DNA of 23,532 bases from an uncultured Faecalibacterium sp. (GTDB taxonomy: Bacteria; Bacillota; Clostridia; Oscillospirales; Ruminococcaceae): the NCBI GenBank assembly GCA_934526125.1, contig CAKSZU010000027.1:1-23532 (forward strand). Direction: 5' to 3'. Shown here in pieces: positions 12,988 through 20,335 of the stretch (its first letter is position 1; each line of letters begins with the position of its first letter). The notes under the pieces are model-generated. The model searched no databases. It was not told the origin of the DNA and saw nothing but the letters and a program-made list of their open reading frames with translations. The position numbers and the translations under genes were made by a program.

Positions 12988-13713
12988 TCACCACAGCGGC
13001 AGGGCGTTGATCTCATCCTTCAGCTGAAGGGTCTGGATATGGGTACGTTTTCCGGTGCTTTCCAGCCGGTCGGCCACCACGAGGGCCCGCTTGCGGGCCA
13101 GTTCCCCGTTGGCGGCATAGACCGAGGGTGCATTGGGCAGACCCGCCAGCACCGCGCATTCCGCATCGGTGAGTTCTGCGGTGGTCTTGCCGAAATAGCC
13201 TTCGGCCGCCTGCGCCACGCCGTACCACTGGTTCCCGAAATAGCTGCTGCCCGCATACATCTCAAAGATCTGCTGCTTGGAATAATAGTCTTCCAGATCC
13301 CGGGCGGCAAAGATCTCCGCCGCCTTCCGGGACATCCGCTTTTCCTGGGTGAAAAGCTCGTTCTTGGCCAGCTGCTGGGTCAGCGTACTGCCGCCCTCTG
13401 CCATGGAATGGGTCCGCAGGTCGGTCCACAGGGCCCGGACGATGGCCGCCGGGTCGATGCCGTGATGCTTCTCGAACCGGCTGTCCTCCACGGCGATCAC
13501 CGCGTCGATATAGGTCTGGGGCAGCTGGTCGCAGGAGGCAAAGCCGGGGCGGGCGGCGATCTCATCGTACAGCCCGGTGATGGGCCGGGCAGCGATCGTT
13601 GTCCGGTACAGCTGCCATCCCTGTACGCCCAGAAGCCCGCCGATGACCACCAGCACAAAGATCGCTGCCGCCAGCAGCCAGGCTGCAAGGCGCTTCACAA
13701 AACGTCCCAGCAT
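12988..13713 (-). CDS. mtgA: monofunctional peptidoglycan glycosyltransferase (GT51)
   Basis: A 241-residue membrane-anchored glycosyltransferase that polymerises lipid II into glycan strands. One transmembrane helix spans residues about 10-30. The GT51 motifs follow in order: VEDSRFEKHHGID (E76 as the catalytic Glu, then F80 and H84), GGSTLTQQLAKN (108-118), RKAAEIFAARDLE (second catalytic Glu about 133) and SKQQIFEMYAGSSYFG. The protein ends soon after the GT domain, with no transpeptidase domain, as in MtgA. The ribosome site is a GGGGGA run. A promoter (TTGTTT-N17-TAGGAT) lies upstream. It may work with the SEDS protein and other wall enzymes in this region. Confidence 0.9.
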   Translation of the reverse strand: MLGRFVKRLAAWLLAAAIFVLVVIGGLLGVQGWQLYRTTIAARPITGLYDEIAARPGFASCDQLPQTYIDAVIAVEDSRFEKHHGIDPAAIVRALWTDLRTHSMAEGGSTLTQQLAKNELFTQEKRMSRKAAEIFAARDLEDYYSKQQIFEMYAGSSYFGNQWYGVAQAAEGYFGKTTAELTDAECAVLAGLPNAPSVYAANGELARKRALVVADRLESTGKRTHIQTLQLKDEINALPLW

Positions 13714-13740
13714 TGTTTCTCTTCCCCCTTTTTGTCTGTT

Positions 13741-13769
13741 ATCCTACCCGATTTCACAGCGGAAAACAA
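13741..13769 (-). promoter_or_regulatory. promoter of mtgA
   Basis: On the minus strand TTGTTT (13764-13769) and TAGGAT (13741-13746) are 17 nt apart, a moderate match that gives a leader of about 20 nt. Confidence 0.5.
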
Positions 13770-13784
13770 GTCTCTTTTTGTGAA

Positions 13785-13817
13785 CAAAAAAGCTGCGCCT
13801 GGAACAGCAGACGCAGC
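13785..13817 (-). terminator. terminator of the YitT-CobW-YczE operon
   Basis: On the minus strand GCTGCGTCTG pairs with CAGGCGCAGC (10 bp with one wobble, 6-nt loop; 13792-13817), followed by TTTTTT. It lies 14 nt after the YczE-like gene. Confidence 0.8.
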
Positions 13818-13830
13818 GCAGGACTCCGGT

Positions 13831-14466
13831 TTACCCCTCGGGGTGGTATCGCAGCAGCTTTTCGGCAAACACGCGGCTGAAGAACTGCACGAAGGGTCCG
13901 AGGCAGAACGCGCACACCAGGGTGCCGATCCCCACAAGGCCGCCCAGAAGCCAGCACAGCAGGGCGCAGACCGCATCCGTGAACACGCGGCACCCGAAAT
14001 ACGGGAAGGGCGTGTAGTCCCGCAGGCCCAGCGAGAGGTAATCATAGGGCGCAATGCCCAGGTCTGCCGTCTGATACAGGGAGACCCCCAGCGCCGTGAC
14101 CGGCACGGCTAAAACCAGCCAGAGCAGCTGCACCGGCAGGCTCTCCGCCGGGCCGAAGGCCGCTGCGATGGGGTCATAGAACAGGGTGATGATATACCCC
14201 ATGAAGATCCCATTGACGAAGGTGCCCAGCCCGATGTACTTGCGGCCGAAGGCGACCTCCAGCAAAAAGAACAGGATGTTGACGCTGAGGTTCACCAGCC
14301 CCAGCGACACCCCCAGCATCTCGGAGAGCCGCATGTTCAGGGCACTGATGGAGTCGTTGCCCAGATGGGACTGCTTGAACAGGGCAATGCCCAGTCCGAT
14401 GATAAAGATGCCCACGATCATGCCCAGCACACGCCGGGTCGACGGTTTCTGTCGGACAGTGTTCAT
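13831..14466 (-). CDS. YczE/YyaS-family integral membrane protein
   Basis: A 211-residue protein with about five membrane helices and the pattern of the YczE/YyaS/YitT-related group: GLGIALFKQSHLGNDSISALNMRLSE near residues 23-48, KYIGLGTFVNGIFMGY, and the internally related GVSLYQTADLGIAPYDYLSLGLRD. Function in the family is poorly defined; roles in export or as membrane helpers have been suggested. Its ATG overlaps the stop of the CobW-like gene (ATGA), and GAGGAG lies just upstream, so the two are translationally coupled. It ends the operon. I am confident of the family, not of the role. Confidence 0.78.
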   Translation of the reverse strand: MNTVRQKPSTRRVLGMIVGIFIIGLGIALFKQSHLGNDSISALNMRLSEMLGVSLGLVNLSVNILFFLLEVAFGRKYIGLGTFVNGIFMGYIITLFYDPIAAAFGPAESLPVQLLWLVLAVPVTALGVSLYQTADLGIAPYDYLSLGLRDYTPFPYFGCRVFTDAVCALLCWLLGGLVGIGTLVCAFCLGPFVQFFSRVFAEKLLRYHPEG

Positions 14467-15404
14467 AACGGCCTCCTCAGATGTTCTTCGATTTTTGCCT
14501 TGTCCAGCCCCTCACCGATGACGATGAGGACCTGCTGCCCGGCGGGGATCGGCGCTGCCGTCAGCCCTTCGGCGGTGGCGTTCAGCTCTACCCAGCCGTC
14601 CGCATCTTCCACAAAGCCCTTGACCCGCAGCACCCGGCCGCAGGCATCGTCCGTAAAGAGGGACGGAATGTTGGCCCGCAGCTGCGCACAGGGCAGCCCG
14701 AGTTCCAGAAAATAGGCCGACCCGAAGGGCTTCTGCCCTGCAAAGCGGAGCTTTTCGCAGTCCGCCTGCCGGTGGCCGCAGCGGTCCAGCTCCGCCAGAT
14801 CTGCATCGGTCAGCTGTGCCCAGTCCCGGGCAAAGAAATCCGCCTCTGTCAGAGCCCGGCTGCACCGGCAGGCTTCCAGCGCATGTTTCAGGTGCGCCGC
14901 GGCCCGCTCCTGCTGTTCCCGGCCAGCCAGCTGGCAGCGGGAGAGCAGGATCTTCCCGGCCGGAGCCGCTTCGGAGGCCAGGATGTAATCCGCCTGGGGC
15001 GAAAGGTCCTCCGGCAGCAGGGCATCCACCACCGCAAACACATTGCCCAGGGTGTACCACCGGTCCAGCGGGTCGTCCCGCAGCACATCGAAGAACTCGT
15101 CCACGTCAAAAATGCCGCTGGGCTCCACCACCACCCGGTCGAAGCCCCGCATGGCCATGGAGATGAGCTTGGTCCGCATCCGGCGCTGGTGGGTATCACA
15201 GTCGCAGCCGCCGCTGATGGTCTCGATCTCACAGTGTTCCCCCAGCAGGTCCTGCACCAGCATGGCGTCCACATTCACGGCACCGAAGTCGTTTTCCAGA
15301 ATGCAGACATGGTGTCCCTGCCGCACAAGATAAGCCGCGTATTTCCGCAGGAACGTCGTCTTGCCCGCCCCCAGAAAGCCGGTGATGAGATCCACCTGTA
15401 CCAT
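14463..15404 (-). CDS. CobW/COG0523-type G3E GTPase with altered CxCC motif
   Basis: A 313-residue metal-trafficking-type GTPase. Walker A GFLGAGKTT is at residues 9-17, Walker B-like VVVEPSG at about 91-97, and a C-terminal CobW_C-like domain follows (VLRVKGFVEDADGWVELNATAEG). The usual GCxCC metal motif appears as GGCDCD (C67, C69, D70): the last Cys is replaced by Asp. The family inserts or buffers metals such as zinc or cobalt; the metal here is unknown. AGGAGGG precedes the ATG. The gene sits 18 nt after the YitT-family gene and overlaps the YczE-like gene by 4 nt, giving a three-gene membrane/metal operon. Confidence 0.85.
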   Translation of the reverse strand: MVQVDLITGFLGAGKTTFLRKYAAYLVRQGHHVCILENDFGAVNVDAMLVQDLLGEHCEIETISGGCDCDTHQRRMRTKLISMAMRGFDRVVVEPSGIFDVDEFFDVLRDDPLDRWYTLGNVFAVVDALLPEDLSPQADYILASEAAPAGKILLSRCQLAGREQQERAAAHLKHALEACRCSRALTEADFFARDWAQLTDADLAELDRCGHRQADCEKLRFAGQKPFGSAYFLELGLPCAQLRANIPSLFTDDACGRVLRVKGFVEDADGWVELNATAEGLTAAPIPAGQQVLIVIGEGLDKAKIEEHLRRPL

Positions 15405-15422
15405 CGTTTCCCTCCTGATGCG

Positions 15423-16304
15423 TTATGCGTGATTGAAGCCCTTGCCGAAGACCTCGGTGGTGCTCAGCATGGACATGAAGGCGTTGAGATGCTGTTTATG
15501 GATAAAGTCCTGCAGCTGATCTGCTTCTTTCCGGGTCAGGGTGGTGTAGATCATATAATGGGGCTTGTTCGTATAGGCACCGAAGCAGGGCGTATAGGTC
15601 GCACCCCGCGTCAGGGTCTTCATGACGAAGTCGCAGATGGGCTCCTTGTCATCGCAGATGATGAGGATGGCCTTGCACATCTTGATCTTTTCCAGCACCG
15701 CATCGATGACCAGCGATTTCACGGTCAGGCCCACGAAGGAGTACAGAGCCGTGTACAGGTCGAACACGAAGCAGGCGGCAATGACCATGAACAGGTCGGT
15801 GAGGAACAGCGCCGCGGCGATGCTGTGGATGTGGGTGTACTTTTCCACGATGAGGGCGATGATGTCCGTGCCGCCGGAGGAAGCACCCACGTTGAACAGC
15901 AGCGCCGAAGCGATGGCCGGCAGTGCGATGGCAAACAGCAGATCCAGCATGGGCTGGTCGCTCAGAGGGCCCCGCAGCGGACAGACCTTTTCCAGCACCA
16001 TCAGCTCAATGGACATGACCAGGGTGGCATAGCCGGTGGTCATGGCAAACTTTTTTCCCAGAAAGATCAGGCCCACCGCCAGAAGGATCAGGTTGGCTGC
16101 CGACGAAAAGGCCGAAGCCGACAGCGGGGTCAGCTTGGCCGCCAGAGCTGCCGCACCGGTCACGCCGCCGAACACGAAGTTATTGGGAAATTTGAAGAAA
16201 TACACACCCACCGACATGATGGAGATGCTCAGGGTGATCACCACATACTGACGGATGTATGCCGCCGCTTTCTCGCGCAGAGAAGGTTCCGCAATCGTTT
16301 CCAT
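15423..16304 (-). CDS. YitT-family membrane protein (DUF161 plus DUF2179)
   Basis: A 293-residue protein of the usual YitT size. The N-terminal two thirds holds about five or six helices with KFPNNFVFGGVTGAAALAAKL and NVGASSGGTDIIALIVEKYTH, typical of the family. The last 80 residues form the soluble DUF2179 domain (KAILIICDDKEPICDFVMKTLTRGATY...). The frame stays open far upstream over the SEDS gene, but the ATG at 16304 gives the family's normal N-terminus; the ribosome site is weak (GACGG or a distant AAGGAAG). A promoter with a 16-nt spacer sits 60-90 nt upstream. First gene of a YitT-CobW-YczE operon. Molecular function unknown. Confidence 0.85.
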   Translation of the reverse strand: METIAEPSLREKAAAYIRQYVVITLSISIMSVGVYFFKFPNNFVFGGVTGAAALAAKLTPLSASAFSSAANLILLAVGLIFLGKKFAMTTGYATLVMSIELMVLEKVCPLRGPLSDQPMLDLLFAIALPAIASALLFNVGASSGGTDIIALIVEKYTHIHSIAAALFLTDLFMVIAACFVFDLYTALYSFVGLTVKSLVIDAVLEKIKMCKAILIICDDKEPICDFVMKTLTRGATYTPCFGAYTNKPHYMIYTTLTRKEADQLQDFIHKQHLNAFMSMLSTTEVFGKGFNHA

Positions 16305-16365
16305 AGAATTTACCGTCCGTTCTTCCTTGTTCTGTTTCCGGGTCCGCAAAAACTGTACCGGAATC

Positions 16366-16393
16366 ATTGTATCACGGAACGCCCCGGGGTCAA
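16366..16393 (-). promoter_or_regulatory. promoter of the YitT-CobW-YczE operon
   Basis: On the minus strand TTGACC (16388-16393) and TACAAT (16366-16371) are 16 nt apart. The leader is about 55 nt. Confidence 0.55.
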
Positions 16394-16414
16394 GGGGCAA
16401 TCGCCGTCCGGACC

Positions 16415-17641
16415 TCAGCCGAACAGCTTTTTGGTGTTGTGCGTATAGACCGAAAGCACCAGCCCCACACAGATGTACAGCATCAGCACCGAGCTGCCGC
16501 CCGCCGAATAGAAGGGCAGGGTGACGCCGATGACGGGCAGGATGCGCAGGTTCATGCCCACATTGACCGCGATCTGGGCCATAAGGGCGCCCCCGATGCC
16601 GGCGCAGATGAAGGTACCCAGCAGATCCTCGCTGCGGGCACCGGTCAGGAAGGTCTTGATGACCAGCGCGAACAGCACACCCAGCACCACGCAGCAGCCT
16701 ACAAAGCCCGTCGCGTTGCCGATCCAGCTGAGGATGAAGTCGTTGTGGGCGTTGGGGACGCTGTAATAGCTGCCGCCGAACAGTCCGTTGCCGAAGATGC
16801 CGCCGGAGCCCAGGGCGATCTCGCCCCGCTGCTGCTGGTAGATGATGTTCTTCCAGACCTCCTCGCTGGGGGCCCAGCCGGTCTTGTTGTCCGGATCGAT
16901 CACCGCGAGGATGCGGTACCACTGGTAGCCCTTGCCGATCTTGTCGCTGAAGAAAGCGAAGGCAACCGCCATGGCCGCTGCCGCCGCCGAGACGGCCCCG
17001 ATGATGTATTTCCAGCTCAGGCCCGCCGCGAACATCATACAGCAGCCGATGATCCCGTAGATGATGGCGGTGCCGTCATCGCCCTGAACGTGGATGATCA
17101 GGATGGGCACCAGCAGATGGAGCAGCAGCTTGCCCAGCTCCTTGGGCTCATTGATGCGGGTGCGCACATTGTTCAGGTGCATGGCAAAGGTCAGGATGAA
17201 ACTGATCTTGGCCAGCTCTGTGGGCTGGAAGGTGAAGCCCCCCAGCTTGTACCAGGAGTAGTTGTCCGTGTCGCCCGCGTTGTAGCCGATGGTCAGCGGG
17301 CCGATGCTCACGTTCCGGATGAACAGGGTGGGCAGCACAAGGCCCCAGGTCAGCACCACGTGGACCGGCCAGACCTTCACAAGGCTCCGGTAATCGATGT
17401 TGGACAGCAGCACCGCAATGGCCAGCCCGATGGCGGCCGCACCGGCCTGCACCAGAGCCCGGCGGTAGTCGCCGATGCCGGTGATCTGGCCGGTGACCTC
17501 GTCCACCGCGAACCCATTGCCCTGCTTGGCTGCCCAGGAGGACAGGGCCGCCACGGCCATGGCACTGCTGAACACACACATCAGCAGGTAGATCTTATCA
17601 GTGCGCCTGAAATAGCGCCGAATGCTTTCCAAAGAAAACAC
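16415..17641 (-). CDS. rodA: RodA/FtsW/SpoVE-type SEDS glycosyltransferase
   Basis: A 408-residue polytopic protein of the SEDS family, which polymerises glycan strands of peptidoglycan with a partner class B PBP. Family marks are YKLGGFTFQPTELAKISFIL (131-150), the essential Asp region HVQGDDGTAIIYG (D188 aligns with the catalytic Asp of QPDxGTA), a large loop with the GNGLFGG stretch, and VIGVTLPFYSAGGSSVL near the end. RodA is favoured over FtsW by the overall look but not proven. The start is a GTG at 17641 that nearly touches AAAGGCG; a TTG four codons in is an alternative. A promoter with TTGCGC and TATACT lies 70-100 nt upstream. Confidence 0.88.
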   Translation of the reverse strand: MFSLESIRRYFRRTDKIYLLMCVFSSAMAVAALSSWAAKQGNGFAVDEVTGQITGIGDYRRALVQAGAAAIGLAIAVLLSNIDYRSLVKVWPVHVVLTWGLVLPTLFIRNVSIGPLTIGYNAGDTDNYSWYKLGGFTFQPTELAKISFILTFAMHLNNVRTRINEPKELGKLLLHLLVPILIIHVQGDDGTAIIYGIIGCCMMFAAGLSWKYIIGAVSAAAAAMAVAFAFFSDKIGKGYQWYRILAVIDPDNKTGWAPSEEVWKNIIYQQQRGEIALGSGGIFGNGLFGGSYYSVPNAHNDFILSWIGNATGFVGCCVVLGVLFALVIKTFLTGARSEDLLGTFICAGIGGALMAQIAVNVGMNLRILPVIGVTLPFYSAGGSSVLMLYICVGLVLSVYTHNTKKLFG

Positions 17642-17709
17642 CGCCTTTCTCTATCCGGAAGCGGCGGGGTGCCTGCCCCGATCCGCTGGTTTCCCATTTT
17701 ATATGGTAT

Positions 17710-17738
17710 AGTATACCGCACGGTGCGTTCCTGCGCAA
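17710..17738 (-). promoter_or_regulatory. promoter of the SEDS gene, with a palindrome in the spacer
   Basis: On the minus strand TTGCGC (17733-17738) and TATACT (17710-17715) are 17 nt apart. The spacer contains the perfect palindrome CGCACGGTGCG (17717-17727), which could be an operator. Confidence 0.55.
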
Positions 17739-17806
17739 GATTTCCCTCCCGTTTTCCACAAAACTTCTCATCCTGTGACAAGTCTGCAAAAACCGCCCCG
17801 CCAGCC

Positions 17807-17835
17807 TTGACAAAGCCTGCCGCACTCTCTAAAAT
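17807..17835 (+). promoter_or_regulatory. promoter of the secreted peptidase gene
   Basis: TTGACA (17807-17812), 17-nt spacer, TAAAAT (17830-17835), nearly consensus. A small inverted repeat, GTCTGT-N6-ACAGAC (17847-17864), lies in the leader just before the ribosome site GGAGG. Confidence 0.7.
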
Positions 17836-17886
17836 GGAGACAGAGGGTCTGTTCTGTGACAGACTCCTTCCGGAGGAACTTCCAAG

Positions 17887-19080
17887 ATGAAAAAAATCCA
17901 TCATCGCTTTCTGTGTGCGCTCTGCGCACTTGCGGTCCTGATCTCCGCGCTGTTCCCGGTCTCCGTGCTGGCGGCGGAGGGCACCGACACGGCTGCCTCC
18001 GCCCCCCTCACCACCGAGGATGCCCGGGAGATGCAGCAGGCGGATGCCGCCGTGACTGCCCTGACCGACAGCGACACCTACGCGGATATGACCCGTTCCC
18101 AGCGGACGGATGCCGCCGTGGAGCAGCTGCAGCAGCTGGCGGAGCAGGGCCTTGTGGACCGGCGCTCCATCTATGTGGATGAAGCAAACGGCATGGTCAG
18201 CTTTTCCTACAGCTGCGGGGCCCTGGGCGGCATTCTGGTGGCCGACCTCGATGAAGAGAATGCAGCCCCCGCCGCATCCGACATGCCGGGGATCGACCTG
18301 CACGAGCTGTCCAACGCCCCCAAGGGGGATCTTGGCACGGCCATGATCTACTATGCCTTTGACAACACGGTCAACAGCTCCCGCTACCCGTATTACTCCT
18401 ATATGAAGAGTTTCTGGACAGCCATGGGGCTCCGCACCCGTCTGGACACCTCGGTCACCATCTCCGACCTGCGCCGGATGGGCAATTATCAGCTGTGCAT
18501 CCTCAGCGCCCACGGCTCCTACTACACCTACACCACCGGGCTGCTGTTCCGCAGGACCCGCACCGAGCCGGTGATCCTGCTGACGGAGGAATCCACCATG
18601 GCGCGGGACCTGTATTACAGTCTGGACCTGATGACCCACCGGGTCATCAAGATCAACGGCCTGTACTGCATCACCCCCGCCTTCTTCCGGGCGGCCTACC
18701 GGGGCGGACAGCTGAAGAACACCATCGTTCTCTCCGAGACCTGCGAGTTTTTGGGCGTGGACAGCAGCGTGGATACCTCCATGGCCGATGCCCTGCTGGT
18801 CGGCGGTGCCAAAGCGGTGGCCGGTTATGTCAACAATGTCTACACCGTTTACTCCCGCAGCATGCTCTGGGACACTGTGAACCGGCTGATCCTGGGGCAG
18901 ACGCTGGAAGAAGCGGTCCAGCACGCGCAGGACACCTACGGCTCGGACGATCTGGTCTGGTACAACGCCCAGGGCGGCAGGCGCCCCCATGCGGCGGCGG
19001 CCTATCTCCGCCTCTTCGGCGATGCGGAGGTGCGTCTCATCGAGCCGGCAGAAACGGCCGCCGTGCAGCAGGCCGCATAA
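17887..19080 (+). CDS. secreted clan-CD (caspase/gingipain-like) cysteine peptidase candidate
   Basis: A 397-residue exported protein. Residues 1-30 are a signal peptide (KKIHHR, hydrophobic core, VLAA cleavage region) with no lipobox. Residues 40-145 look like a helical prodomain or N-terminal domain. The rest carries a caspase-hemoglobinase pattern: a strand then His-Gly in LCILSAHGSYY (H209-G210), a later strand then Cys in NTIVLSETCEFLG (C286), and SMADALLVGGAKAVAGYVNNVYTVYSRSMLWDTVNRLILGQTLEEAV (299-344 region), the stretch seen after the Cys in C25/CHAT-type proteins. His and Cys are the expected dyad. This is my reading from motifs; the exact family is not settled. It has its own promoter and terminator. 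Substrate unknown; cell-surface or secreted proteolysis is inferred. Confidence 0.7.
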   Translation: MKKIHHRFLCALCALAVLISALFPVSVLAAEGTDTAASAPLTTEDAREMQQADAAVTALTDSDTYADMTRSQRTDAAVEQLQQLAEQGLVDRRSIYVDEANGMVSFSYSCGALGGILVADLDEENAAPAASDMPGIDLHELSNAPKGDLGTAMIYYAFDNTVNSSRYPYYSYMKSFWTAMGLRTRLDTSVTISDLRRMGNYQLCILSAHGSYYTYTTGLLFRRTRTEPVILLTEESTMARDLYYSLDLMTHRVIKINGLYCITPAFFRAAYRGGQLKNTIVLSETCEFLGVDSSVDTSMADALLVGGAKAVAGYVNNVYTVYSRSMLWDTVNRLILGQTLEEAVQHAQDTYGSDDLVWYNAQGGRRPHAAAAYLRLFGDAEVRLIEPAETAAVQQAA

Positions 19081-19083
19081 GCG

Positions 19084-19112
19084 TTGCACTTTTCCGTGAT
19101 TTATATTATACT
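19084..19112 (+). promoter_or_regulatory. promoter of tsaE-tsaB-rpiB
   Basis: TTGCAC (19084-19089), 17-nt spacer, TATACT (19107-19112). Transcription would start near 19119, inside the terminator hairpin of the preceding gene. Confidence 0.6.
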
Positions 19113-19147
19113 GGGGGATGGCAGAACATTCTGCCGTCCCCCTTTTT
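19113..19147 (+). terminator. terminator of the peptidase gene
   Basis: GGGGGATGGCAGA pairs with TCTGCCGTCCCCC (one wobble, short loop), followed by TTTTT at 19143-19147. It starts at the base after the -10 box of the next promoter. Confidence 0.8.
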
Positions 19148-19173
19148 GTATTCTGATCGAGGTATCCTGTATT

Positions 19174-19599
19174 ATGGCTGAATATATCACACATTCCCGC
19201 AAGGAGACCGTGGCGCTGGGCCGGAAGCTGGCCGCCGTGCTGCCGGACGGTGCGCTCATCGCATTCACCGGCGGGCTGGGCGCAGGCAAGACGGCTTTCT
19301 GCGAGGGTCTCGCCGAGGGGCTTGGCTGCACCGACCCGGTCAGCAGCCCCACCTTTGCCATCGTCAACTATTACCGGGGGCCCCGTCCGCTGGCCCATTT
19401 TGACCTCTACCGCATCTCCACCGAGAACGATCTGTGCGCGGCAGGGTTTTACGATTATCTGGATCAGGGTGCCATCGTGGCCGCAGAGTGGAGCGAGAAC
19501 TTCGCCGACCTGCTGGCCCCGGAGCATCCCATCCAGATCCGGATCGAGCGGCTGGACGACACTACCCGCCGCATCACCATGGAGGGAATCAGCGTATGA
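19174..19599 (+). CDS. tsaE: tRNA threonylcarbamoyladenosine biosynthesis ATPase TsaE
   Basis: A 141-residue P-loop ATPase. Walker A GGLGAGKT is at residues 33-40, SSPTFAIVNYY at 58-67 and HFDLYR at 75-80, all TsaE hallmarks. TsaE works with TsaB and TsaD to place the threonylcarbamoyl group on A37 of ANN-decoding tRNAs. The frame extends upstream through the terminator, so the ATG at 19174, preceded by GAGGT about 10 nt away, is the start. The stop overlaps the tsaB start (ATGA). Its own promoter lies at 19084-19112. Confidence 0.93.
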   Translation: MAEYITHSRKETVALGRKLAAVLPDGALIAFTGGLGAGKTAFCEGLAEGLGCTDPVSSPTFAIVNYYRGPRPLAHFDLYRISTENDLCAAGFYDYLDQGAIVAAEWSENFADLLAPEHPIQIRIERLDDTTRRITMEGISV

Positions 19600-20327
19600 A
19601 CATCCTTGCCGTAGATACCGCCGGAAAGACGCTGGGGGTTGCCCTGCTTCAGGACGGCCGCCTGAAATACGAGTGCTATCTGGATGGCGGCATGACCCAC
19701 AGCGAGACCCTGATGCCGCTGGTGGACCACTGCCTGAAGCTGTGCGGCCTGACCTGCGCCGACATCGACCTGTTCGGCGTCAATGCGGGCCCCGGCAGCT
19801 TTACCGGCCTGCGCATCGGACTGGCCGCCGTCAAGGGGCTGGCCTTCCCCCGCGAGACGCCCTGCGCCCCGGTCTCCACGCTGGAGGCTCTGGCCGCCGC
19901 CCACACCGGCAAGGGGACCGTCCTCTGCGCACTGGACGCCCGCCGCGCGCAGGTGTACAGCGCCGCCTTTGATCTGGGCACCCACACCCGGCTGATGGAC
20001 GATGACGCCCGGGCCGTGGATGATCTGGCCCAATTTGTAGAAAATTGCAAAAAGCCCCTGTTTTTTGTTGGTGATGGCGCAGCTCTGTGCTATAATAAAT
20101 ACAGCAATGTCCCGGGGGTACTCAGCGTTCCCCCGGCCCTGCGGGGCGGCCGGGCCGCCGCCGTGGGACTGGTGGCCGGGCAGATGTGGGAGCGCGGCGA
20201 AGCCGTGCTGCCCGAAGCCCTGCTGCCGGATTATCACCGGCTGAGTCAGGCCGAGCGGGAGCGGGCCGAACGCCTTGCCGCCGAAGCCGCCGCCCGGCAC
20301 ACCGAAACGGAAAACGGAAAGGATTGA
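19596..20327 (+). CDS. tsaB: tRNA threonylcarbamoyladenosine biosynthesis protein TsaB
   Basis: A 243-residue ASKHA-fold protein. The N-terminus MNILAVDTAGKTLGVALLQDG and the stretch NAGPGSFTGLRIGLAAVKGLAF are typical of TsaB, which scaffolds TsaD for t6A37 synthesis. The C-terminal 30 residues are rich in Ala/Glu/Arg and probably a helix. The ATG overlaps the tsaE stop by 4 nt. In many Firmicutes rimI and tsaD follow; here rpiB follows instead, 8 nt downstream, so tsaD must be elsewhere. Identification is firm. Confidence 0.93.
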   Translation: MNILAVDTAGKTLGVALLQDGRLKYECYLDGGMTHSETLMPLVDHCLKLCGLTCADIDLFGVNAGPGSFTGLRIGLAAVKGLAFPRETPCAPVSTLEALAAAHTGKGTVLCALDARRAQVYSAAFDLGTHTRLMDDDARAVDDLAQFVENCKKPLFFVGDGAALCYNKYSNVPGVLSVPPALRGGRAAAVGLVAGQMWERGEAVLPEALLPDYHRLSQAERERAERLAAEAAARHTETENGKD

Positions 20328-20335
20328 AAGATTTC

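Noticed and set aside
16305..16414. Hairpin GCCCC-N8-GGGGC as a terminator for the SEDS gene
   Set aside because: Only a 5-bp stem and no T-run; the segment is better explained as the YitT promoter.
14481..16448. 655-codon plus-strand frame opposite the CobW and YitT genes
   Set aside because: Shadow: Gln/His/Arg-rich, no domain, runs through three real minus-strand genes and their terminal overlap.
17581..19527. 648-codon minus-strand frame across the peptidase and tsaE genes
   Set aside because: It crosses two promoters and a terminator and opposes clear coding sequence; no ribosome site.
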